From positions 1 to 64,000 of the forward strand of contig NZ_NTHN02000016.1 in assembly GCF_002300555.2 (NCBI RefSeq): 64,000 nt of DNA, in the 5' to 3' direction. The position numbers and the translations under genes are program-made. Within the stretch, counting starts at the first letter, position 1; every line of letters starts with the position of its first letter. The notes beneath the pieces were generated by a model. That model searched no databases. It was not told the DNA's origin and was given only the letters and a program-made list of their open reading frames with translations. Below, in pieces: positions 53,623 to 64,000 of the stretch. The stretch comes from Alloyangia mangrovi. Lineage in GTDB: Bacteria > Pseudomonadota > Alphaproteobacteria > Rhodobacterales > Rhodobacteraceae.

Positions 53623-56067
53623 TCAGGTGCCGCGGGGCTTGGCGCGGAGCGTGGGGTCGGCCTCGCGCGGGTCCTCGGGCCAGGGGTGGCGCGGGTATTG
53701 CGCCTTCATGTCCTTGCGCACGTCGGCGTAGGAGCCGGCCCAGAAGCCCGGCAGGTCCATGGTGGTCTGCACCGGGCGTCGGGCGGGCGAGAGCAGCGTG
53801 ACCCGCAGCGGCAGCTTGCCGACCATCGGATGGCTGCGCTGGCCGAACATCTCCTGGATGCGCAGGATGATCTCGGGGTGCTCGCCCGAGTAGTCGATGG
53901 GAATCTCGCGCCCGAGCGGCGTGGTGAACTTGCCAGGCACCCTGGCGTCGAGCGCCTGCATCTGCCCCCAGTCGAGCCGGGCCCGCAAGGCAGGCAGAAG
54001 GTCGAAGCGCTTCCAGTCGTCGGCGCTCTTCACCCCGCCGAGGAAGGGCAGCAGCCAGTCCTCGATCCCGGCGATCAGCGCCTCGGGTCCCATGTCCGGC
54101 AGGTCGAGCCCGGCGGCGCGACCGATCTCCACTCGGGCACAGAAGCGACGGGCAGCGTCGGAGAGCGGGATGCCGAGGTCGCGCACCCCGTCCAGCATGG
54201 CGCGGGAGATCGCCTCGGCGGGGGCCTCCTTCCACTGCCGGTCATCGAGCGCCAGCACGCCGAAGCGTTCCTGCCGCCGGGCGATGACCCTGCGCTCGCG
54301 CCTCGACCATTCGCAGAGATCGTGCCAGCCGATCTGATCCGCGAAGAGCGCACGCAGCTCGGACTCGGCGATCGGGATGGCCTGGCGGATGCGCGCCTCG
54401 CGCGGGTTGCCGTCGGTGTCGGTGACCACGATGAGCCGGGTCTGCGCCAGCGGGTCGGCCTCGTCCATCACCGCGCCCTTGCCGCCAGAGAGTTGGTAGC
54501 GCGGCGCATCGCCCTTGCGGCGCAACCCGATGCGGTCGGGATAGGCGAGCGCGGCCTGCGCGGCGGACGAGAGCTGCGCGCCCTGCCCCTGCCCGGCGGC
54601 GCGCGCGAGCCGCTTCGCCTCCTGCTTGATGCGCTCGAGCGCGGCGCGGGTGACCTCGAAGGGGCGGCTCTCGGTGAAGCGACGCAGGTCGCGGATGGCC
54701 TCGAGGCGGTAGTTCAAGTCCGAGGGTGCGCCGCGCAGCGGGTCGCGCTCGGCCAGCAGCGCGGCGAGCGGCGCCGCCTCGGGGCCGGCGAGGCTGAGCA
54801 TATGCGCCAGCCGCGGGTGCAGCGGAAGCCGGGCGAGCTGGCGGCCATGGGCGGTGATGCGCCCCTCGGCATCGAGCGCGCCGAGCATCTGCAGGAGCGC
54901 CTGCGCCTCGGCAAAGGCGCCCGGGTGGGGCGCGGTGAGAAAGGGCAGGTCCTCGGGCGTGGCGCCCCAGAGCGCCAGCTCCAGCGCGAGGCCGGCGAGG
55001 TCGGCGGTCTCGATTTCGGCGGGAGGGAAGGCGTGCAGCGCGCCCTCCTCGCCCTTCGTCCAGAGCTTGTAGGCGATCCCTTCGGCGACACGTCCGCCGC
55101 GGCCGGCGCGCTGGGTGGCCTCGGCGCGGGTGACCTTCTCGGTCACCAGCCGCGACATGCCGGAGCCCGGATCGAAGCGTGCCCGTCGGGCGCGGCCGCC
55201 GTCGATCACCACGCGGATGTCCTCGATGGTCAGCGACGTCTCGGCGATGGAGGTGGCCAGCACCAGCTTACGACCCTGCGTTTCGGGGCGGATCGCGGCG
55301 CGCTGCGCGGCGAACTCCATGGCGCCGAAAAGCGGGCGAATGGTGATGTCTTTCGGCAGGCGTCCTTTCAGCAGCCCCTCGGTGCGGCGAATCTCGCCCT
55401 CGCCCGGCAGGAAGGCAAGGATACCGCCCTGCGTCTCGGAGGCCGCCTGCACGATGAGATCGGCCATGGCCTGCTCGAAGCGTTGGGTCTTGGGCACCGC
55501 ACGATCAAGCCAGCGCGGCTCCACCGGGAAGCTGCGGCCCTCGGAGGTGATCACCGGCGCCTGCATCAACTCGCCCACGGGCCCGGCATCGAGCGTGGCG
55601 GACATGGCAAGCAGGAGGAGGTCGTCGCGCAGGGCGCCTGCGATCTCGAGGCAGAGCGCGAGGCCAAGATCGGCATTGAGCGAGCGCTCGTGGAATTCGT
55701 CGAAGATCACCGCACCGACGTCCGAGAGCTCGGGGTCGGACTGGATCATGCGGGTCAGGATGCCCTCGGTCACCACCTCGATGCGGGTCGCCTTGGAGGT
55801 CTTGCTCTCGCCCCGGATGCGGTAGCCCACCGTTTCGCCCGGCGCCTCGCCCAGCGTCTCTGCCATGCGGGCGGCAGCGGCGCGGGCGGCGAGCCGGCGC
55901 GGCTCGAGCATGACGATGCGCCCCCGGGTCAGCCCGGCCTCGAGCATGGCGAGCGGCACGCGGGTGGTCTTGCCCGCGCCCGGGGGCGCCTGCAGCACGG
56001 CGCGGCCCTGCGCGCGCAGGGCGGAGATGAGCTCGGGAAGGGCGGCGTCGATGGGCAGCTTTTGCAT
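53623..56067 (-). CDS. hrpB: ATP-dependent RNA helicase HrpB
   Basis: An 814-residue DExH helicase. APPGAGKTT (motif I), FDEFHERS (motif II, DEFH), the SAT motif MSATLD, TSIAETSLTI and QRAGRGGRV (motif VI) are in order; the C-terminal HrpB-specific region follows. Its cellular role is not clear. Start at 56067 (MQKLPIDAALPE), since upstream sequence is not helicase-like and holds a repeat. Confidence 0.94.
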   Translation of the reverse strand: MQKLPIDAALPELISALRAQGRAVLQAPPGAGKTTRVPLAMLEAGLTRGRIVMLEPRRLAARAAAARMAETLGEAPGETVGYRIRGESKTSKATRIEVVTEGILTRMIQSDPELSDVGAVIFDEFHERSLNADLGLALCLEIAGALRDDLLLLAMSATLDAGPVGELMQAPVITSEGRSFPVEPRWLDRAVPKTQRFEQAMADLIVQAASETQGGILAFLPGEGEIRRTEGLLKGRLPKDITIRPLFGAMEFAAQRAAIRPETQGRKLVLATSIAETSLTIEDIRVVIDGGRARRARFDPGSGMSRLVTEKVTRAEATQRAGRGGRVAEGIAYKLWTKGEEGALHAFPPAEIETADLAGLALELALWGATPEDLPFLTAPHPGAFAEAQALLQMLGALDAEGRITAHGRQLARLPLHPRLAHMLSLAGPEAAPLAALLAERDPLRGAPSDLNYRLEAIRDLRRFTESRPFEVTRAALERIKQEAKRLARAAGQGQGAQLSSAAQAALAYPDRIGLRRKGDAPRYQLSGGKGAVMDEADPLAQTRLIVVTDTDGNPREARIRQAIPIAESELRALFADQIGWHDLCEWSRRERRVIARRQERFGVLALDDRQWKEAPAEAISRAMLDGVRDLGIPLSDAARRFCARVEIGRAAGLDLPDMGPEALIAGIEDWLLPFLGGVKSADDWKRFDLLPALRARLDWGQMQALDARVPGKFTTPLGREIPIDYSGEHPEIILRIQEMFGQRSHPMVGKLPLRVTLLSPARRPVQTTMDLPGFWAGSYADVRKDMKAQYPRHPWPEDPREADPTLRAKPRGT

Positions 56068-56116
56068 GCGCGGGGTTATGCGGGATCGCGGGCGCGCCGT
56101 CGAGGGCGCGGGATGT

Positions 56117-56178
56117 GGGGGCTCTGCCCCCGAGGCGCGGATGCGCCTCTCCCCCGAGATATTTTTGCCTAGAAGAAG
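56117..56178 (-). repeat. Dispersed two-hairpin element, copy F
   Basis: On the minus strand: CTTCTTCTAGG, CAA, AAATATCTCGGGGG, hairpin 1 (AGGCGC atcc GCGCCT), hairpin 2 (GGGGGC aga GCCCCC). It begins 13 bases after the stop of the transglycosylase gene. Confidence 0.9.
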
Positions 56179-56191
56179 GCGCCGGCCTTGG

Positions 56192-57058
56192 TCAGTTGGC
56201 GGCGACGCGGAAGACGCAGCCGTCGGAGATGAGCTGCGGCGGGGTGAGGCAGAGGCCCTTGGCGACGGTGAAGGCAGCCAGCACCTTGGGGACATAGTCG
56301 CGGGTCTCGGCATAGGGCGGCACACCCTGATATTGCGGAATGGAGTTCTCACCCGCGTTGTATCCGGCCAGCACGAGGATCGGATCGCCGTCGAAGCGCT
56401 CCATGAGAAAGTCGAGGAAGGCCACGCCGCCGCGGATGTTCTGCACCGGATCGAGGGCATTGGCGACGCCGAAGCGCGCGGCAGTCGCGGGCATGAGCTG
56501 CATGAGGCCCTGCGCCCCCGCCCGGCTGACCGCATCGCTGCGTCCACCCGATTCCACCGCCATCACCGCCAGCGCCAGCGCCGGCGAGACCCGGGTGCCC
56601 ACCGTCGCCTTGAGCAACTCGATGCCGTAGCCCGCCGCCATGTCCTGCAGCTGCTGCAGGCGCGGGGCGCCCACCCCCGCCCCCTGCGGCGGCTTGCCGA
56701 GGCTGAGCAGTGCCGGCTCGAGCCGCCCCGGCCCGGAGGCCGAGAGCTCCGGCGAGATCGCCTGCCAGAACCAGCCGTAGATGCCCGCGCCCTCGGCGCG
56801 CCCGGGACTACTGCCGGGGCCGGGCGCGGTCCCGGCGCTCGCCTGCGGCAAGGGCTCGGGTTTCGGCGGTGGCGGCGCGATCTGTATGGTGATGCGTTTC
56901 TTTGCGCCCGGCTTCGGCGGGGTCACCCGCTTGGCGGAGAAGTCGGGAAAGGGCGGCGGCGTCTCGGCCGGGAGCGGTCCGGCGATCAACGCGAGCGCAA
57001 GCGCCGCGACAAGCGCGGGCGCACGAAGGAAGGGATGTCGGATCGCGCCTGCGGTCAC
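56192..57058 (-). CDS. Lytic transglycosylase, SLT domain
   Basis: A 288-residue exported enzyme. After a signal peptide (APALVAALALALIAGPLPA) comes a Pro-rich linker, then the SLT fold with AVESGGRSDAVSRAGAQGLMQLMP (two parts; the ES and GLMQ catalytic blocks) and AGYNAGENSI. It cleaves peptidoglycan. The GTG at 57058 is preferred because GAGG lies upstream and a normal signal peptide follows; longer TTG or ATG starts exist. Confidence 0.87.
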   Translation of the reverse strand: MTAGAIRHPFLRAPALVAALALALIAGPLPAETPPPFPDFSAKRVTPPKPGAKKRITIQIAPPPPKPEPLPQASAGTAPGPGSSPGRAEGAGIYGWFWQAISPELSASGPGRLEPALLSLGKPPQGAGVGAPRLQQLQDMAAGYGIELLKATVGTRVSPALALAVMAVESGGRSDAVSRAGAQGLMQLMPATAARFGVANALDPVQNIRGGVAFLDFLMERFDGDPILVLAGYNAGENSIPQYQGVPPYAETRDYVPKVLAAFTVAKGLCLTPPQLISDGCVFRVAAN

Positions 57059-57520
57059 TGCTGCCTCGTCTGCCAGGTGGGCCGGCATGCCGGTACGCTG
57101 GTCGGTTGCCCTGCCCGGGTCTGCGCCCGGGTGATCATGTCGCCGTTCGCCCGCGAGTCGCGCGCCCTGCTCGAGGCGCGTCGCCGAACTGCTTCGCAAA
57201 CGAGTCTCGCACAGATTGTGAAGTCAACCAAGATTCTCCGCCATACGCGTGGAAAACTGGGTCCTGGGAGCCTCAGACGGGCGTGGTTTTGCCAGAAATG
57301 GTGCGGGATATTGCTTTTTACGCTTAACAATCAACGACTTGCTAAACACTCCAAAAATCCTTTCCGGACTATAAAAACAATCCGATTGCGCCAAAGTCCC
57401 GCCTCATTCCGACGGCTTTATAGGTTCCAGGCCGCAAGGGACTGGGCAATGAGAGAGGCCCGCGACAGACCCCGCAGCGGTTGAAATAGAGAGAGCAAAC
57501 TGGATTTACGGAGAGAGACA
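57059..57520. other. Intergenic, promoter region of the tad locus
   Basis: No gene is seen. The part from about 57296 to 57380 is unusually AT-rich for this genome and probably holds the flp promoter; I cannot place -35/-10 boxes or a clean CtrA site. Confidence 0.5.
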
Positions 57521-57742
57521 ATGCTGAAATTCATCAAAACCTTCCGCAACGACGAAGACGGCGCAGTCACCGTGGACTGGGTCGTGCTGACCGCAGCCGT
57601 GGTCGCCATGGCAGCCGGCGCCTACTCGCTGATCAGCGGCAACGTGACCACGGCGCTCAACAACGTCGGCACCAACCTGTCCTCGGCAGCAAACGGCAAT
57701 TTCCCCGCCGGCACTGGCACTGGCACTGGCACCGGCAACTGA
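57521..57742 (+). CDS. Flp family type IVb pilin
   Basis: A 73-residue pilin. The basic leader MLKFIKTFRNDEDGAVTVDW precedes the hydrophobic helix VVLTAAVVAMAAGAYSLI. The prepilin cleavage site would be the Gly before AVTVDW. The tail is a Gly-Thr repeat from tandem GGCACT units (57713-57737). It builds the tad/Flp pilus after processing by a prepilin peptidase, which is not in the window. A strong terminator follows. Confidence 0.88.
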   Translation: MLKFIKTFRNDEDGAVTVDWVVLTAAVVAMAAGAYSLISGNVTTALNNVGTNLSSAANGNFPAGTGTGTGTGN

Positions 57743-57770
57743 CACCTGAAGCGACGCCGTCGCGTGACAA

Positions 57771-57811
57771 GAGCCGCCGTCGGGCCCCTGCCCGACGGCG
57801 GTTCTTTCCTT
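57771..57811 (+). terminator. flp terminator
   Basis: A 12-bp stem, CCGCCGTCGGGC with GCCCGACGGCGG (4-base loop, three further pairs outside), is followed by TTCTTTCCTTT. It separates the pilin message from the assembly genes. Confidence 0.85.
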
Positions 57812-58016
57812 TCAGCGGGGCGCGTCGTCAGCAAGACCGCGGCACCACCGGAACCTGCCGCTATGAAAGCCCAGAACCGGCCATTTTTCACCACAATCCG
57901 CGCATAACACACCGATTGGAAGCGCACGGGAAACCGGCTCGGCAGCATTACCAAAGGGCAGCGCGGCCCGCCATTACGCTTGGGGCCGGTCCGGCCCGCT
58001 ATCGAAAGGGACAGAG

Positions 58017-58874
58017 ATGCGACTGATCTTCGGACTGGTTCTGATCGCGGGGCTCGGCCTGGCCGGCTTCGCCGTCTACTTGGCTCAGAATTACATCGGC
58101 GCCTACCAGGTCGCCCTGGAAAAAGAGCGCGAGAAATCCGTCGAGGCGGTGCCCACGAAGCAGATCTACGTGACCACCCGCGCCATCGCCCACGGCCAGA
58201 TCATCACCCCCGAGGACGTCCGGCTTGCGCCCTGGCCGCTGGAAATTCTTCCCGAGAACGCCTTCGACGCGAACACCGTGCTCTTCAAGGAGGGCGATGC
58301 GCCCCGCCTGGCGATGCGCCCGCTCGAGAAGTTCGAAGCCCTGGTGCCGATCAAGATCAGCGAGCCGGGCGGCGACGCCGGGCTGACCTCGCGCCTCGAG
58401 AAGGGCCAGCGCGCCTTTGCCATCAAGGTCGACGTGCACACCGGCGTGTCTGGCTTCCTGCGCCCCGGCGACCGGGTCGACGTCTACTGGACCGGCCGCA
58501 TGCCCTCCGAGGACCCGCGGCAATCCCGCGGCGAATTCACCAAGCTGATCCAGGCCGGGGTGCGGCTGATCGCCATCGACCAGACCGCCGACATGGACGA
58601 TGCCGACGTGAACATCGCCCGCTCGGTGACCGTTGCCGCCACCCCGCAGGAGATCGCCTCGCTGGCGCAGGCGCAAAGCTCGGGGCGGCTGTCGCTGTCG
58701 CTGATGAACGCCAACGACCAGACCGTGGCCGAGGTCATCGAGGTGGACCAGCGCGTCATGCTCGGCCTCGAACCGCCCGAAGAGCAGCAGAAAAAGGCGC
58801 TTGCCCAGACCTGCACCACCCGCGTGCGGCGCGGCGGCGAGGTGGCGGACATCCCGATCCCCTGCACGAACTGA
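58017..58874 (+). CDS. cpaB: Flp pilus assembly protein CpaB
   Basis: A 285-residue protein with an N-terminal membrane anchor (LIFGLVLIAGLGLAGFAVYLA), an SAF domain (about 45-110; AIAHGQIITPEDV) and the RcpC/CpaB domain with FLRPGDRVDVYWTG. It acts in the periplasm with the secretin. It is the first assembly gene after the flp terminator. Confidence 0.92.
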   Translation: MRLIFGLVLIAGLGLAGFAVYLAQNYIGAYQVALEKEREKSVEAVPTKQIYVTTRAIAHGQIITPEDVRLAPWPLEILPENAFDANTVLFKEGDAPRLAMRPLEKFEALVPIKISEPGGDAGLTSRLEKGQRAFAIKVDVHTGVSGFLRPGDRVDVYWTGRMPSEDPRQSRGEFTKLIQAGVRLIAIDQTADMDDADVNIARSVTVAATPQEIASLAQAQSSGRLSLSLMNANDQTVAEVIEVDQRVMLGLEPPEEQQKKALAQTCTTRVRRGGEVADIPIPCTN

Positions 58875-58894
58875 TACGGAATCAACAGCTTGCA

Positions 58895-58921
58895 CAGGGG
58901 GCGCCAAGCCGGCGCCCCCTG
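58895..58921 (+). other. Hairpin between cpaB and cpaC
   Basis: A perfect 11-bp stem, CAGGGGGCGCC with GGCGCCCCCTG, 5-base loop, without a T run. It may tune the amount of cpaC message. Confidence 0.6.
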
Positions 58922-59077
58922 TTGCGTTGCAGGCTCCGGCCCGGTTGTTGCGCGGGATCCACAGCAAGGAGCGGCGCGAAGTCGTTGATTCTTGCATGGA
59001 AACAGGATTGCGCGCAGACTGCCCGCAAAGGCGGGCGCCACGACCCGCTCCCGAGGCGTGATCGAAAGGCAGGTCAC

Positions 59078-60497
59078 ATGAAAGCTGACAATTTCCTCAA
59101 GGCGGCCCTGCTCGGGCTGGCGCTGAGCGTGACTGCCCTCCCCCCCGAGCGCACGGGCCGAGAACTTGCGCGTCGTGCGTACCGGCACCGAAAGCGCTCT
59201 GAATGTGCCGATGAACCGTGCCGTGGTGGTCGAGAGCGACTCCCCCTTTGCCGAGCTTTCCATCGCCAACCCGGCGATTGCCGACATCTCCTCGCTGTCG
59301 GACCGGACGATCTATGTGCTTGGCAAGACACCCGGCACGACCACGCTGACCATCCTCGACGAGAACGGCCGGCTGATCACCAATGTCGACGTGCGCGTCG
59401 CCGCCGATGTCACCGAGTTCAAGGAACGCCTGCGGCAGATCCTGCCCGGCGAGAACATCGAGGTGCGCACCGCCAATGACGGCATCGTGCTCTCGGGCAC
59501 CGTGTCGAGCACCCAGAAGCTTGACCGCGCGCTCGACCTCGCGCAGCGCTACGCGCCCGAGCGGGTGTCGAACCTGATGTCGGTGGCTGGCGTGCAGCAG
59601 GTCATGCTGAAGGTACGGTTCGCCGAGATGCAGCGCTCGGTCGCCAAGACCCTGCGCAGCTCGCTGTCTCTTGGCGGCGACCTGCTGGGCGGCGACTTGG
59701 GGCTGGCCTCCGAAACCGGTAGCTGGATTGACGGCGACAACACGCTCGGCTCGCCGGTGACGGTGGCCGATGGCACCGAGGGTGCCGCAGTCTTCGGCTT
59801 CAACGCCGGCGGGCTCGAGGTTGGCATCCTGCTCGAGGCGCTGGAATCCAAGGGCGTGGTCCGCACGCTGGCGGAGCCGAACCTCACCGCCCTCTCCGGG
59901 CAGGAGGCGAAGTTCCTCGCGGGCGGCGAATACCCGGTTCCGGTGGCGCAGCAGGAAGGCACGATCTCGGTCGACTTCAAACCCTTCGGCGTCGAGCTGA
60001 ACTTCATTCCGCGGGTCGTCGACGGCGACCTGATCAACCTCGAACTGAAGGCCGCGGTCTCGTCGATCGACAGCTCCAACGGCTTTGACCAGGATCAGAT
60101 CCACATCGACGCCTTCCGCCGCCGCGAGACCTCGACCACCGTCGAAATGCGCGATGGCGAGAGCTTCGCCATCGCCGGCCTTCTGCAGGACGACTTCACC
60201 GACCTGAACGGCCAGGTGCCGTGGCTCGGCGACGTGCCGGTGCTGGGGGCGCTGTTCCGCAGCGCCGAGTACAGCCGACAGCAGTCGGAACTGGTGATCA
60301 TCGTGACGCCGCACCTCGTGACCCCGACCCGGGGGCAGGCGCTCGCCCTGCCGACCGACCGGGTGAAGCCGCCCTCCGAGCGCGACCTGTTCCTCTTTGG
60401 CCGGACCACCGCCGAGGGCAATCGCCCGGTGAAGGGCGCGGCCGGCGAAGTTGCCAAGCAGGACTTCAGCGGCTCCTATGGCTATGTGATGGATTGA
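59078..60497 (+). CDS. cpaC: Pilus secretin CpaC, frame broken at a C7 run
   Basis: About 472 residues after removing one base. A signal peptide begins at the ATG 59078 (MKADNFLKAALLGLALSV); seven C at 59140-59146 shift the frame, and six gives PPSARAENLRVV. The mature part has the BON/pilus N-domain (SDRTIYVLGKTPGTTTLTI) and the secretin domain with VPVLGALFRS and ELVIIVTPHLV. It forms the outer-membrane channel of the Flp pilus. The break is probably a sequencing error. Confidence 0.9.
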
Positions 60498-60501
60498 TCC
60501 G

Positions 60502-61167
60502 ATGCAGGCACGACAGCAATTGACCGGCTTCCCCAAGCTCCGGATCGCAGGTGCAGCCGCCGGACTGGCCCTGCTTACCGCCTGCTCGCCGCACGAAAGC
60601 GGCTCCACCGTCGACGGCGGCGCCTTCGGCAATGCCACGATGACCAACACGCTGGTGATGACCGGTCAGCAAGGCTACGTGCACGATCTCTCGGCCCGCT
60701 TCGCCGCCGAAGTGCCCAGCATGGTGACCTTCGCCTTCAACAGCAGCCTGCTTGACGCCGAGGCGCAGACCATCCTGCGCCAGCAGGCACACTGGATCCG
60801 CCAGTTCCCCGAGATCAGGTTCCGCGTCTACGGCCACACCGACCTCGTTGGGAGCACAAGCTACAACAAGGCGCTCGGCCTGCGCCGCGCGCAGGCGGTG
60901 GTCAGCTACCTCTCGACTCTCGGGATCTCGCGCAGCCGGCTCGAGGCGGTTGTTTCCTTTGGGGAAACACAGCCGCTGGTCTTCACCGAGGGCCGCGAGC
61001 GCCGCAACCGCCGCACCGTGACCGAGGTTTCGGGATTCGTCGCCGGCCATCCCGCCCTGCTGGATGGGAAATACGCCGAGGTGATCTACCGCGAGTATGT
61101 CCGCAGCGCTCAACCCGAGACTGTGCTGACCGGGACATCGCTGACGCAGTCCGGTAGCGGCTCCTAA
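60502..61167 (+). CDS. OmpA family lipoprotein of the tad locus
   Basis: A 221-residue protein with a lipobox (LLTAC) and a C-terminal OmpA-like peptidoglycan-binding domain (FAFNSSLLDAEAQTILRQQA, then VYGHTDLVGSTSYNKALGLRRAQAV in two parts, and RRNRRTV). It sits where cpaD is usual, directly after cpaC (4 bases apart), so it probably anchors the secretin complex to the cell wall. Confidence 0.85.
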   Translation: MQARQQLTGFPKLRIAGAAAGLALLTACSPHESGSTVDGGAFGNATMTNTLVMTGQQGYVHDLSARFAAEVPSMVTFAFNSSLLDAEAQTILRQQAHWIRQFPEIRFRVYGHTDLVGSTSYNKALGLRRAQAVVSYLSTLGISRSRLEAVVSFGETQPLVFTEGRERRNRRTVTEVSGFVAGHPALLDGKYAEVIYREYVRSAQPETVLTGTSLTQSGSGS

Positions 61168-61371
61168 GATACGCCCCTTCATCGTCCGACAATTCCGTAC
61201 AATTACGGAAATTCGGACAAAATGTTGCCCCACTTGACCGACAATTTCGGTCCCAGCGGGTCGCTCCCGGCACGACTTCCGAGTCGGTGCGCAGAGCGGC
61301 GGGCGGGGCGCGGTTACGGATTCACGCACCCTTTGCCACCGCCCCCCCGCGAGAGGCAAAGGACAAGAAGA

Positions 61372-62628
61372 ATGACCACATCTCCCGAGCGGCAGCCAGC
61401 CCCTGCGCCCATCCTGGCCTGCACCGTCAGCCGGGACGTGCAGACCTTCGACCTGCTCATCGAGGACATGGAAGCGCTTCTGGGCGAAGCCTGGGGGGAC
61501 CTCGGCTTCGAAGATGCGCTGACCTTCCTCGGCCAACCCGACGCGGCGTCGCTGGAGTTCATCGCGCTCGCCATCGACAGCGAGGACGAGGACGAGGGCA
61601 CGCTGCCGCTGCTCGGCCAGATCATCACCCGCGCCACGGAGCGCGGCATCAAGGTGGTGCTGATCGCCGAGGATGTCACCCCCGCGTCGCTGCACAAGCT
61701 GCTGCGCGGCGGCGCCGACGAATTTGCCCCCTACCCGCTGCCCGAGGGCGAACTCGAGGCCGCCGTGATGCGACTGCGCGCCCGCGCCGAGGCCGCCCGC
61801 ACCGCGGCAATGGCCCTGCCGGCGGCAGAGGCCGTGACCCTCAAGGGCGGCGGCGACGGCGTGCTGATCGCCGCGCAGGGCCTCTGCGGCGGCTGCGGCA
61901 CCACCACCTTTGCCGTCAACCTCGCCTGGGAACTGGCCAACGTGCGCAAGACCGGCGCACCCCGCGTCTGCCTGATCGACCTCGGCCTGCAGTTCGGCAC
62001 CATCGCCACCTACCTCGACCTGCCCCGCCGCGACGCGGTCTTCGAGCTGCTGAGCGACATCCCGGCGATGGACGGCGACAGCTTCGGTCAGGCGCTGGTG
62101 AATTACGATGACAAGCTGAGCGTGCTGACCGCGCCGCCGGAACTGCTGCCGCTCGACATGCTCTCGCCCGAGGACGTGAAGGCCCTGCTCGACACCGCGC
62201 GCGAACATTTCGATTTTGTGGTGGTCGACCTGCCCAAGACCATCGCCCATTGGACCGAGACGGTGCTCACCGAGGCGCAGGTCTACTTCGCGCTGGTCGA
62301 GCTCGACATGCGCTCGGCGCAGAATGCCCTGCGCCTCAAGCGCGCGCTGCAGTCCGAGGATCTGCCCTTCGAGAAGCTCCGCTTTGCGATGAACCGCGCA
62401 CCGAAATTCACCGACCTTCAGGGCAAGACCCGCGCCAAGCGGATGGCCGAGGGCCTCGGGATCGAGATCGGCCTGCAGCTGCCTGATGGCGGCAAGCAGG
62501 TACAGATGGCAGGCGACCATGGCCTGCCGCTGGCCAAGCAGGCGGCAAAGAACCCCCTGCGCAAGGAAATCGCAAAGCTGGCCGCCGAGCTCTACGCGAT
62601 CGGCCAGTCGGATGCGGAAGCCGCGTGA
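61372..62628 (+). CDS. cpaE: Pilus assembly protein CpaE (MinD-like ATPase)
   Basis: A 418-residue protein with an N-terminal receiver-like domain (about 15-125) and a C-terminal MinD/ParA-like ATPase. The P-loop is atypical, GLCGGCGTTT near residue 165, where the usual Lys of GGxGKT is replaced; CLIDLGLQFG and FDFVVVDLPK are the Walker A-prime/B regions. It localises the pilus machine. It stands 204 bases after the OmpA gene and 12 before cpaF. Confidence 0.9.
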   Translation: MTTSPERQPAPAPILACTVSRDVQTFDLLIEDMEALLGEAWGDLGFEDALTFLGQPDAASLEFIALAIDSEDEDEGTLPLLGQIITRATERGIKVVLIAEDVTPASLHKLLRGGADEFAPYPLPEGELEAAVMRLRARAEAARTAAMALPAAEAVTLKGGGDGVLIAAQGLCGGCGTTTFAVNLAWELANVRKTGAPRVCLIDLGLQFGTIATYLDLPRRDAVFELLSDIPAMDGDSFGQALVNYDDKLSVLTAPPELLPLDMLSPEDVKALLDTAREHFDFVVVDLPKTIAHWTETVLTEAQVYFALVELDMRSAQNALRLKRALQSEDLPFEKLRFAMNRAPKFTDLQGKTRAKRMAEGLGIEIGLQLPDGGKQVQMAGDHGLPLAKQAAKNPLRKEIAKLAAELYAIGQSDAEAA

Positions 62629-62640
62629 TAGGAGCCCGCA

Positions 62641-64000
<1,360 letters not shown>

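Noticed and set aside
57300-57360. CtrA binding box (TTAA-N7-TTAA) upstream of flp
   Set aside because: Only partial halves (CTTAAC, CTAAAC) are visible; spacing and sequence do not match.

Overview
The window is a GC-rich (roughly two-thirds G+C), gene-dense chromosomal segment of an alphaproteobacterium, most likely a marine Rhodobacterales (Roseobacter-group) species. The reasons are the gene families present: a Rhodobacter-type phosphatidylethanolamine methyltransferase, a TRAP transporter, DUF3572 and DUF983 proteins, a YcjX-GNAT-YcjF operon, and a tad locus with an OmpA-family lipoprotein. No phage, insertion sequence, CRISPR array or rRNA was seen. One tRNA gene (Gln, TTG anticodon) is present.

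Layout. 0-2 kb: an AAA ATPase, a metallophosphatase and tRNA-Gln. 2-6.5 kb: signalling genes, namely an H-NOX-like protein coupled to an HNOBA-GGDEF cyclase, a HAD phosphatase with DUF3572, and a PleD-like REC-REC-GGDEF protein. 6.6-8.9 kb: an ECF sigma factor, a probable anti-sigma factor, a Spy/CpxP-like membrane protein and an EF-hand protein. 9-19.5 kb: housekeeping and small secreted proteins, a histidinol-dehydrogenase-like gene with a LysR regulator, lepA, and pmtA. 19.5-31.2 kb: catabolic genes, comprising SDR/GntR/BKACE and then RpiR, N-formylglutamate amidohydrolase-like, TRAP dctQMP, a glutamine-synthetase-like ligase, aldehyde dehydrogenase and iron alcohol dehydrogenase. 31-36 kb: DinB, a D-amino-acid dehydrogenase-like protein, an SBF-like transporter, a GlcD-like oxidase and a GYD protein. 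36-45 kb: gnd-like, argF, argD, truA and ycjX-GNAT-ycjF. 45-57 kb: ileS, PagL-like, LMW-PTP, sirtuin, PCuAC, rpmB, meaB, hrpB and a lytic transglycosylase. 57.5-64 kb: a tad (Flp pilus) locus (flp, cpaB, cpaC, OmpA lipoprotein, cpaE, cpaF) that runs off the right edge.

Three observations stand out. First, a dispersed intergenic element occurs seven times. It is a ~29-base conserved block followed by two hairpins, and the first hairpin differs in sequence between copies but keeps its pairing. Second, the 22.3-31.2 kb cluster looks like an uptake-and-oxidation route for a gamma-glutamylated amino alcohol or amine. Third, the H-NOX-like protein has Pro where the heme-ligating His should be, yet it is translationally coupled to an HNOBA-GGDEF cyclase.

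Data quality. At least ten otherwise intact genes, including rpmB and argF, are broken by single-base indels. Nine of these are +1 in homopolymers of 6 to 8 bases. I treat them as probable sequencing errors and annotate the full genes across the shift, not as pseudogenes.
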